Of a stretch of 64,000 nt of DNA, positions 55,004 through 64,000 are shown piece by piece (positions within the stretch are counted from its first letter, which is position 1; every line of letters begins with the position of its first letter). Source of the DNA: Didymodactylos carnosus. Taxonomy: Eukaryota; Rotifera; Eurotatoria; Philodinida; Philodinidae. A program made the translations under genes and the position numbers. The stretch lies in contig CAJNOQ010000039.1 in assembly GCA_905250885.1 (NCBI GenBank), positions 1 through 64,000 of the forward strand. The letters are read 5' to 3'. Under the pieces are notes generated by a model. It was given only the letters and a program-made list of their open reading frames with translations. It did not search any database and was not told the DNA's origin.

Positions 55004-55190
55004 CGCGAATGTCTTTGAGAAATATTTCTTACTATCCTACTAAAATAATTATATTGTTACTAGAGTTAGAAGAGAACATATCAGGTTACGAGGTAATTCG
55101 TCACCGATTCATATTTACACATCTGTAATTGATGCTGTTGACCTTATAAATTCATTCTTTATCAATCTATTACAGGGTCACTAAGACTAG

Positions 55191-55890
55191 GGTCACACTA
55201 CAGCCTTAATCGCGATTAAAATTAATCATGATTAACGATTTTGTAGTGCGAGTACATCCTTTTTAATCATGATTAACACTATTTTAATCACGGTTAAATA
55301 AACAATGTGACCGCGCTAATCATGATTAAAGGCTAATCGTGATTAAGAACAGCAAATAAATACGGAAAATGCTCTAAAATCGGCTCATTTTTCTGTCAGT
55401 TAATTGAACGATGAACACTGTGACTTTACTAAATGTTATTAAACAAAGAAAAGTGTTTACGGCAAAAAGAAAACACAGAAAAGAACATGTGCCGAGTCCC
55501 GATATGCTGCTATTATTTCTTCCGTTGGTGAATTCTTTCACAAAAGCCGAATGATCTGTTTGGCAATGTCAGAGAAACAAAGAGTTTTTTGAAATCGAGG
55601 TTCAAAAATTCGATGATGGTGCTTTCAAGAAAAATTTCCGTGTGAGTAAACAAGTATTTCAATATTTGTTGACAGCAGTCGGTATGAATATGACAAAGCA
55701 AGACACAAAACTGCGTCCAGCAATATCAGCACCTAAACGATTAGCTATTGCATTATACACAATGGCATCAACAGCCGAGTATCGTACGATCGCTAATTTG
55801 TTTGGGGTATCCAAGCCTAGCGTAATCAGCATTTTTGATGAAGTCGTCTATGTAATGCCATTACATAGGCGAATTGGTGGTGTTTAAAAC
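55191..55890 (+). mobile_element. PIF/Harbinger transposon fragment
   Basis: Begins GGGTCACACTACAGCC, likely a TIR. It then has six TTAATCATGATTAA-like palindromes (55210-55345), then the start of a HARBI1-type nuclease gene: FRVSKQVFQYLLTAVGMNMT, DTKLRPAISAPKRLAIALYT, and the helix-turn-helix EYRTIANLFGVSKPSVISIF (55620-55887). The frame stops at ~55887, before the DDE catalytic residues, and no right terminus was found. It is 3'-truncated. The HTH would bind DNA; the catalytic part is missing. Confidence 0.7.
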
Positions 55891-56224
55891 CAAGTACATA
55901 TCCAAAAAAGCGACTTTGTAACGTTTGTTCTTATAGTTTTGAGAAGCCCAGAACTAGGTGGTTTTCGTAAAGCTCTTTTTTCAACGTGAAGAAAATATTT
56001 TCAACGATTTTCAGCGTCATATTCGGAAAGCGAACACTTAACTTTGCCCTGTCACGTTGAAATGATGCGTTAAGAGCCAGAAAGAACAAAAAATTATGGA
56101 ACACAAGTTCATTCGAACCCCTCTTCTTATAATTTTGAGCATTACTGTAGAATATTCTAATAATGCTTTTTTGCAATTAGAGTACACGTATAAAGATGAT
56201 AATTGGCTTTTGTTAGACCTTTAT

Positions 56225-56505
56225 GTCTTGTTAAGAACAAGAGCTATAAGACTTTTCCTCAAAACCGTTTAGTCTTTAACTTTGTGCAATCTTAACTTGA
56301 GTATACACCCTATTCGTAAGCACACAATATAGTACATTATCTGTAGTTTCTGATTGTGTATTTAATTGTTAATAAAATTTTATTGTTAACATCTTATATG
56401 GTTTCAAATTATGAAGTATGAGTTGGACGTATTGTAGTAAATTTGATATGGGGCATTTTTGACTAAACGGTTTTGAGGAAAACTGTTAGCCCTTGTTTGA
56501 TTTTT
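56225..56505. repeat. Inverted repeat around TTTTCCTCAAAACCGTTTAG
   Basis: TTTTCCTCAAAACCGTTTAG (56254) and its complement CTAAACGGTTTTGAGGAAAA (56463) are exact, with weaker pairing continuing outward (CTTGTTAAGAACAAGAGC / CCCTTGTTTGA). Non-coding, ~280 bp; a probable MITE. Confidence 0.5.
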
Positions 56506-56579
56506 CGTAATGTGAAATCCAATAATGATTTTGTTTGATTGCTTGTTAGCACTTGAGGAATTTGTGGTATTGATGTAGG

Positions 56580-56870
56580 GTGGTTGGTTCGTATCCGCTG
56601 CTGTTAGTTGGCTCGTGATCGTGTGATAATAGATGCCATTGTATAGTTTAGACCCGTTAAAAAGGGACTTTGAGAATGAAGGGAACGATTATAAATCAAA
56701 TTTAATGTTGGATCAACTGTTGTGGAGTCGGTTGGATGTTTGATTAACCATGCGTGTCTTGATAAATGATCTGGTGCTCCATTCTTAATTTGAACATATT
56801 TGACTTCGATGATTTGTGTATTGGATATTTCGCACAATTTCTTACCAGAAGAAGAATCGGTTCAACTTGT
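56580..56870 (-). mobile_element. Retroelement (Ty3/gypsy-like) RNase H end fossil
   Basis: The minus strand shows IIEVKYVQIKNGAPDHLSRH, the end of an RNase H domain (the usual form is K..N..ADALSR), followed by a linker. It is a small old fragment of a pol gene with no terminal repeats identified. Confidence 0.5.
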
Positions 56871-59154
56871 CTATAACCGGTTTTGGAATACTAGTTTTAT
56901 CTGAACGAAATTTATTCATATTTATCTGAACTCCAAAAACGACTAGGATTTAAACTTTTAAACTCTTAAAACTTAAACGGCTAGCAGTAGTTTGACTCGA
57001 TTTGCATTACAGAAAGCACCAATTCTTTTTGCGTATGATTTGATGCGAGAAGTTTGATAAAAAAATTTTGGTCGAATTAGATTGACGCGTTTCAACGACA
57101 CTTAACGCTCAATCCAACTCTTCATAATGATCGAGTTTTATTACGTTTTTATATTTTTTTAGATTATTTTGGTTCACAATAAAAATTGTTAATATATTAT
57201 TCTATCATGGTATCTAACACGTGAAAAAAGATCGATCGATATTGAGCAGATTTTGGATTCATGTTAAATCTGGAATGAAAGTATAGCACTTCTAAACAAT
57301 TCACTTTACAAATTTACCATGAAAAGTTACTGATGTATGACTAGTTTTAGCCATTGAAGAAATGCAACGAAAACCAGTTGGATAGAATAACCACTGTTTA
57401 CTGCAGCTATGACTATTGCCTGTTCACTTTTCTACTGAGAAATCAGTAATCTCTTGATTGTGAAACCCTTCCTAATGCTCTGTATTTGTTCTTTCCGATC
57501 AAATCATAGTCCATATTCCTCGAACGATTGAACGACATTGACATTCTCAATTTGCAGAGGCTGGAAAAAGGCATTTCTGTATCCCAAATGATTTGTTTTA
57601 TGCCTGTTTACTAACAAAGTCCAAAACTTTGCGTAGAAATACACGATCAGAAGTAACAGATTTTTAAAAATGAAAATTTTAAAGATTTGGGATGTTTCAA
57701 TGTTTAACCTTAGCGGAAGCTCGTGCTCTACAAAGATCTTGATAATCATTGAATCATCGTTTTGTTTCACGCTCGTTTACGTATAAATGCGAAAATGTAC
57801 AGACTCGAAATTTTTTTTTGAGAATGTAGGAGACCTACTGTGGAGAAAGATTTTCAAAATGATTTTTATGATGAAAAGATGCGGTCAGACTTGGCTTTCA
57901 ATTGGTGAAGCCAAGTCTCTATCACTTTCCTATCAAACATTATTCAGAAAACATCTGAGTGCAGTGGTTTTTTACAGACAATAATGTTTTGTCTTTTTCG
58001 ACGTTCTATTATTTATTTACATTCATGTTTTTTTTAATTTTGCTTCATCGCTGAGAAATTTCACGTCTAATAAAAGTTCGCTATTTCTGCCAAAAAAAAA
58101 TCGCTATTTTCGCCATCAAGGTTGGACTTTTCGACAAAAATAAGGTCATATTCCGAATCAGTATCAAACACTGAGTCGAATGACGTGAGTTTTTACAGAA
58201 CACCGTACTTTGCCGAGCTTTTAAGCTGCCGAGCTTTTTCAAAAATATCAAATTTCTGAAATTTGATGAAGCAAACTTAAAAAAAAGAAACGATATATAC
58301 TTAGATATAGATCGCAGAAATATTTGACTACGGTCTTAATAAGATTCGAACAAGTTTCTAGCGAAAGAACATTTTTACTTCTCACAGTAAAAGATGACTG
58401 CCTGACACATTGTGGTTGTGGTCTAGTTGATGTGTTTATTGTTTGATTTTTAACTTCCGTGTTGGTTTATTTTTAAAAAGAAAACGTACTAAAATACTAA
58501 AGAGCGTTGTCTCTTAAGTACATGCTCCTTTTGTTCCTCAATTCAATTAATAGATTTAAATAAAGTTCTCATTTTTCAAAAAAAATGTTTAGGTTGAAAA
58601 TTTTTGCTGTTCATTGATGCTATTGGAAAGTGAGAGAGAAAGGAAAGAATTAACTACATTAGTTTTTCTTCTTGTTTTCTACACAGTACACCTACATATG
58701 CATGCTTTTTCAGTTGAAAAGAATATTCTGTCGCATGTGCTTGCATTGCAGTGTAAAAAAACGGCTTTTTCATGTCGTTATGTTGTGTATCACAATTTAA
58801 AAAATATGATACCATCATTCTGCTAATGTGTATTTGGCAAGTCAAAAATTCTATTTTAAATAAATATACACCGTATAATTGACATGCCTGTGTTAAGAAA
58901 ACGTAACGGCGATAAAAAATTAACAGTATGAATAATATTTTTTAATTAGCGATTGAAACTTGAAAAAAAACAACTTACAATTAAAGTTCGTTAGGTCAGA
59001 AACTTTCACGTGCGAGAAATGTTTTTTTGAAATCTAGACTAGTAAAAATGATAAATTCATGAGCTTTTCTTATAATATTGCTAGTAAATGGTGTACATAT
59101 CCTCTCTCCTATAAGTCGTAATTTGAGGCAACGAGTATAAATAGCTTGGCTTCC
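56871..59154. other. Non-coding, nothing recognised
   Basis: About 2.3 kb with only short frames. I looked here for the missing GRAM-domain exons of the gene at 59.9 kb and did not find them. Confidence 0.4.
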
Positions 59155-59458
59155 CTAGTGAGAAACCTATACATTTCCTGATAGGATCCTTGAGAAATCC
59201 TGTTAGTATCCTATTAGGATTTAGCATGCTTTTTTGTAGGATCCTAGGAAAATTCTACAGAATTCTAAAGAAATCAGGTATATCGGATAGAAGTAGGGTT
59301 TACCAAGGTTTTGTTAGGATCTTATTCGGATTCTAACAAGAAAATACGATGACTGCATCATAATGTAGCAGGAATTATTTAGGATTTTAGCAGAGAAGTA
59401 TAAGTCTTGCACAGAAATTTCATAGGATTGTCTGTATATTCCTAACTCCAGTGAAATT
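59155..59458 (+). mobile_element. AGGATCCTA-motif element, copy 2
   Basis: Starts CCCTAGTGAGAAACCTATAC and aligns with the reverse complement of 51120-51391. Contains TAGGATCC, TATTAGGATTT and GTAGGATCCTAGG words. A third, shorter cluster of the same words follows at 59698-59800. Confidence 0.55.
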
Positions 59459-59697
59459 TCTCTATCCATTCTCATTTAGGGACATTTACAAATAATGACA
59501 ACTACTTTGTTTTCGTCTCCTTAATCCGACCTGCTAGTGAACCTTAAAGAGAGAAAAAATTCCTAGTAGAGTTTTAAACGGCCTATTTGACCAGGAGTTA
59601 CTAAATTTTTGTTTGTAAATCTAAAACACATTTAAAACTAGCTCGTATACGTTTTATTACTTCAACCTGCTATTAACTATTCTTCTTCATTAAGAAC

Positions 59698-59800
59698 AAA
59701 AGTCCTGTCAGATTCCGCTCCACATTCCCTGTAGGAGCCTAACATCTAAGAGCCTATTACGAACTTATTAGGACATACATAAGAAGTGTATAGGAATTGA
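59698..59800. repeat. AGGATCCTA-family relic
   Basis: Words such as TGTAGGAGCCTAACAT and TATTAGGACATA suggest a decayed piece of the same element family as at 59155. Confidence 0.35.
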
Positions 59801-59913
59801 TCCAGTGTTAAGGATAGCGTTTGACTGATGTCTCTAACTTTAAAACATTTGAAGTATGATGTCAGATTATCTACTAGCCCAACCGCGCTGCTCAAGTTCT
59901 CTTATTATTTCAG

Positions 59914-61839
59914 CACGCAAATCATGATCCATCATGTCCTGATGTTCCTGTCCCACCAGAAATATTTTCCAATGTCTTGCAAGATACAACTAAATGTAAA
60001 ACAAAAAAAGGAAAAAAAAAGAAACGTGTCGCTCCGTTAGCCATTAATCGTCGAACGAATTCAAGTGAAAGCGATGAAGAAGATAATGGCATTCCTTCAC
60101 CACCACCTGTTAATAACTGTTATTTAGCCAAATGTCCGTGTGAAACACACTTACATAAACAATTAGTTGAACGAAATTATCAATTGTCTGTAGAAAAATT
60201 ATTTGATCTCATATTTGGAGATAATGAATTTGTACGAACATATCGTAGTGCACAAAGAATATACGGTATAAAAGGAAGAAAAATAACGTCGTATTATAAT
60301 GAGTTAAGTGATTTTATTTTCTAGATGATCATGCAACAGAATGGACCATAAATCCCCAATCACAGAATCGTGAACGTGTGGTAACATCCAAAATACCATT
60401 TGTATCTGTATTAGGAAATAGTACAATATCAAGTACAGAAAAACAAGTGAGAATATTTTCAAATATTCTATTAATTCTATTTAAATACATTACTGAAATT
60501 TCAATCTATTTAATGACATGCCTCTTACAGGTCATACGAAATGAGAAGAAATATTCGTACTATATCGTGGATAATGATATATATAATACGGGAGTCAAAT
60601 TTGGTGATACATTTTATGTGGCATTACGCTATTGTCTAGTGCAAACAGCTGTTAATCATTCAAATTTAAGAATAACAGCTGAAGTTCGATATCTTAAAAC
60701 TGTTATTGGCTTTATGAAAAGTGAATAGAAAATTAAATTTTTGTTCATCATGTATTTGATTGATCACTGTTCTGTTTAGATCTCATTGAAAAAAATGCCA
60801 TTGCTGCAATACAAGTTTCACTCCAAGATTTAAGTGTGTGTTTTCTAAATAATTTGTTTCATATTTTCATTTATTTTTTTATCTTTTCAGATAATAGACT
60901 CAATTTAGTGGATGAATTAGCAACAGGTTACTAGCAAAAAACAAAGTGATTCTCTCTTTTTAAAAATTCTATCATGGATATGTTTTGTATGATAGGAACC
61001 CAGAATAGTCGATCGATGAGTGGTGATCAATCGTTAAATGTTTCTCGAGGAAGACGTATGAGTCGACATGAATTAGTTCCACCAACTATTCCGATTACAC
61101 AACCATCTGGTATATGTGTATAAAATTAAATAATTTGTTAACTGAGATTATCCTTCTTTTATTTTATTAGATGAAACAAAAACATCATCATTATTTCAGA
61201 ATGAAAAACTTGTATGGTTATTTATTATCAGGTAAATCATGTATCTGCTAAGGAAATATAATTATTATTATTTGATTTAAGCTTAATTTACTAGAAAAAA
61301 CAAAAATAAATCCACTATAGTATTCTAACGCTCAAAAACTTAAAATTAATGTTGTACGAATAGTAATTCGAACATATGATCTTGGATTTTCAGTAAAAAA
61401 CAAAAGCTGAATTTGATTGCTTCTAGTCTATATACTGTAGAATGATTGAAATTGTTCAAATAACATAATATTTTGTCATTAGTAGGATTTTGTATTTTAT
61501 TTTGAATTCTTCGATAGTTTAACTTTTAAAGCAATGAATATGGTTCTGTTTATATTCTAGAAGAATAAAGCTTAAGTTAAATATGATTAATAACACAGAA
61601 TGTTTTTGTTTGATTTGAAGTTCTCATATGTTATAATTGTGTTTAGTGCCATCATTTTATCTTTTATTCATATATTTTTGTATGTCAAATTAAAACAAAT
61701 CGACTCCGTTGTTGATAAATTGTTGGAACAATCTCTGCTATGTACAAAGAATTCAATGTAAGTAGCATCTGTCAACTATAATCAAGTACATTTACCTTTC
61801 TCTTCTAATTTTAGGACTAAAAACAAGCGATATCAATGA
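59914..61839 (+). CDS. GRAMD1: GRAMD1/Aster-like sterol transfer protein, 3' nine exons
   Basis: Nine exons: 59914-60265, 60325-60446, 60531-60720, 60780-60833, 60891-60926, 60996-61109, 61171-61231, 61647-61757 and 61815-61839. All introns are GT-AG (57-84 nt, one ~415), with phases exact: 354 residues then stop. The VASt (sterol-binding) domain shows KCPCETHLHKQLVERNYQLS, VEKLFDLIFGDNEF, RERVVTSKIPF, RITAEVRYLKTVIGFMK and LIEKNAIAAIQVSLQDL. After a linker rich in Ser/Arg comes one membrane helix (WLFIIRSAIILSFIHIFLYV) and a short coiled tail. Known members carry cholesterol from plasma membrane to ER at contact sites and are ER-anchored by this helix. The first exon here starts after TTTCAG, so the N-terminal GRAM domain and start codon lie upstream, or were lost to the repeat insertions at 59.2-59.8 kb. 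Confidence 0.85.
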
Positions 61840-62469
61840 ATATTACTGATATATTATTTTAATTACGATAAAAATTTCTAAGTAACATCTGTTACAAAAT
61901 TAATTTTTTTTATTGAACATCATTGAATGTATTACCCTTTAAAAAAAAATTATTTATTTTTTCCTATATATATTTACCTACCTGTGATACGTTTTTCTTA
62001 CTGTTCTTCATCTGATTAATTTCAACGAGTATTAAACGAAAAAAAAGAAAAAACCGTCACATTATATTATTTATGAGTAGTAGAACATGATAAGGAAAAA
62101 GAAGAGATGACATGTGTAAAACGTCTCTTCTGAGGATACCTGAATACACATAACAACAAATTAACAGTAATAATCGATGTCAGTTAAAAGATACTAAAAT
62201 CGTATTAGTATTCGTTCTACTAATGCTGGTTCACTAAACTTTAATATAATCAAAGAGGTCTGATATATCTAACGAACACGATTTACCAGAGCTATTAAAC
62301 TAAAAATATACTTGTCTTATTCATATGAGTATTATTCATAAAAAATTGATCAGTTGACTGTTTCTTTCGTTATGATAGTATGAAGAAGACTTTTCTCCGA
62401 TGAATTTTAAACGTTCAACACTAGACGCAGTTTTTTTTACCTAAATTACGAATATTAACTTTAAAATAT
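61840..62469. other. 3' flank of the GRAMD1-like gene
   Basis: Very AT-rich; presumably includes the 3' untranslated region. No other feature. Confidence 0.35.
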
Positions 62470-62908
62470 AGAAACTATAACTACTACTGAATCTGATATT
62501 TCCCATGGTAATGACGGTCTGTAATAAAATGTGAGATGCATGATGGAAAATATGGTGATCAAAAATACATGTTACTCTTTTTTGACAGTCAAGATGAAAA
62601 CAAAAAAATAATTTGTTTCAAAGTTGTAGATGTAATTAGCTGAAAGCTATCTAAATATCCGTTTTGTTTTCAAATTATAATAATTATTATGGAATTCTAT
62701 CTTTTTTTTTCATGATTTTGAGTAAAAAAGTATTTATTAGTGGTTTCTTGATAATAAATGTGACAATGTCATTCTAGTGTTGAGTAAATGTACTTTTGAT
62801 TACCAAATTTTTCAGCATGCATCTCACATTTTTATTTCTTATTTTAATTTTAGACTGTCATTAGAGTGGGAAATATCAGGTTCAAAGGTTCAGTAGTTGT
62901 TGTAGTCT
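62470..62908. mobile_element. Foldback element with ~100-bp arms
   Basis: The left arm (62472-62577) and right arm (62783-62906) are imperfect complements: ACTACTGAATCTGATATTTC vs GAAATATCAGGTTC...CAGTAGT; AAAATGTGAGATGCATG vs CATGCATCTCACATTTTT; GGTGATCAAAAATACATG vs GTACTTTTGATTACC. Interior ~205 bp, non-coding. Confidence 0.6.
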
Positions 62909-63033
62909 TCTTTGAAAAGGAGTGGAATAAAGAGCAGTATACAAAATGTACTTTGTATCTTATACATTGGAACAGAGTCAATAACTTGGAAACAGAAGTC
63001 CTCACAATCCCTATAACTTCATTCTACACTTTT

Positions 63034-63534
63034 TTTTTTTATTTAAGCTTTTTATTGAAAAAGAAAAAAGGACGATTGCGCAAGCGGCTTTCGCCCTACG
63101 TACGCCTTAAAATGTATAAAAAAGAACGTATAATGAGCTTAAAAGGAGAAAGGAAGAAAAAGGGAAAAAGAAAGCTCACGCAAGAGATGGTCGTTCGGGT
63201 TTTTGGATATTCACTTCTACTGTTCTACTTGTATTGGCAGCGAGAGAAAACGGAAACTTCTTAGAATCGCACTGTCCGTAGTATATATCGGCATATCTCG
63301 TTTAGAATAACTTGACTCTCGCCCAAACATCTCCTACGAACTCCCAATAAACTAGCCACCGACACACAAGGCAGGAAGCTCAGACCGGATGGCAGATCGG
63401 TTCTTTCTAAAACATACGTTGAACAATCTAATAAATAATGCATTACTATTTCATTAGCTCTCCGACATGCACAAAGAAGGGATGAAACACATCTTCTGGA
63501 GTGTAAATTGACATTTAGTTGGGGATTTCCACAT
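63034..63534 (-). mobile_element. 5'-truncated LINE with poly(A) tail and 15-bp target duplication
   Basis: TTCATTCTACACTTT is present at 63018-63033 (with one extra T of tail) and 63535-63549. The element lies on the minus strand: its poly(A) appears as a T-run at 63030-63041, and its coding remnant (63520-63264) is GNPQLNVNLHSRRCVSSLLC, then ACRRANEIVMHYLLDCSTYV. This is a C..C..H..C zinc-knuckle region found at the end of LINE polyproteins. The coding frame ends near 63261 and the rest is 3' UTR. Intact duplication suggests it is young. Confidence 0.75.
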
Positions 63535-63549
63535 TTCATTCTACACTTT

Positions 63550-64000
63550 GTTTCTATCTTTCTTTTATGCGTAGTGCTTTACGATTTTATTTAATTTTCG
63601 AAACGCATGGTTTATTTTAATTAAAAAATATTTTTGACACTGCGTTAATAATTTTCATGACAAGATACAAACTGTTGAGGCAGTTCGAAGAATTTTCCCT
63701 AAGTTGCATTTTAATAATACAAGTACGAAGAAAAATATTTTTGTCATATGCTTATTCATTGAACACTAAAACTATGAATTTTAAAGCATCAATTTTACAC
63801 TTGAACCAAATTATCCAAAAGTAAATTTAAGGTGTGGACATGTGCTTTCAACCATTCTCTACACGATTGGAAATAACGAAAACAACAGCTTGATCTGTGA
63901 CGAAAATGATTCCAAAAACAAAAACAGTCCTAAAATTAAAATTTTGAAAAATCTACAGAAAATCGTGATCGTTTGTTTCTTTCGTAAAATACATTTTGTG
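63550..64000. other. Non-coding, nothing recognised
   Basis: AT-rich to the window edge; no feature supported. Confidence 0.35.

Noticed and set aside
62866-63264. 132-codon plus-strand open frame
   Set aside because: It crosses a foldback arm and then the antisense of a LINE 3' end; the lysine-rich part is the LINE's tail region read backwards.
1-64000. CRISPR arrays, rRNA or tRNA genes, telomeric repeats
   Set aside because: I looked for regularly spaced repeats, conserved rRNA or tRNA stretches and telomere-like arrays; none was convincing. The hairpin copies at 17 and 36 kb are not regularly spaced.

Overview
This is eukaryotic DNA, very AT-rich, with short GT-AG introns (49-111 nt in most of the genes modelled) and a heavy load of mobile elements. 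The best guess is a bdelloid rotifer or a similar small metazoan. That guess rests on the F-box protein style, the pentapeptide-repeat protein, the Penelope-type reverse transcriptase, many hAT/MULE/Harbinger fragments and compact genes. It is an inference from style, because no marker gene is present.

Host genes are few. On the minus strand I can model a three-exon alpha-1,3-fucosyltransferase (5.8-7.1 kb), a pentapeptide-repeat gene beside a lone terminal ABC-transporter exon (25.3-26.2 kb), a single-exon F-box protein (28.5-29.7 kb), a 48-residue two-exon gene (30.7 kb), a multi-exon gene of unknown function (40.9-42.2 kb), a terminal exon of another unknown gene (42.9-43.3 kb) and a three-exon casein kinase 1-like pseudokinase (44.1-45.9 kb). 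On the plus strand are a C-terminally membrane-anchored unknown protein with a TATA box (12.5-13.3 kb) and the last nine exons of a GRAMD1/Aster-type sterol-transfer protein (59.9-61.8 kb). Exon phases add up exactly for the fucosyltransferase, the kinase and the GRAMD1-like gene, which is strong support for those models. No operon-like or functional cluster is apparent; the genes look unrelated.

The rest is transposon territory. The main items are two opposed hAT MITEs with an 8-bp target duplication (7.5-8.3 kb), a decayed LINE (8.6-10.6 kb), a 3.3-kb MULE with matched 405-bp terminal inverted repeats and a nested TA-flanked MITE (18.6-21.9 kb), and a Penelope-like reverse transcriptase relic (23.7-24.8 kb). 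Further on are a 2.0-kb TIR transposon with dense AAGTCC motifs (32.7-34.7 kb), a 1.8-kb element with 339-bp inverted repeats carrying a nested 5'-truncated LINE (46.3-48.1 kb), a PIF/Harbinger fragment (55.2-55.9 kb), two small Ty3/gypsy-like fossils, and many foldback or MITE structures. A ~700-bp repeat occurs at 34.7 and 54.2 kb.

The points most worth following are these: the fucosyltransferase C-terminus appears to be encoded by a MITE; an exact 83-nt copy of sequence from 4 kb away sits between a 40-bp duplication inside the MULE transposase; the CK1-like kinase has lost key catalytic residues; and many unrelated element ends each carry their own dense short-motif array.
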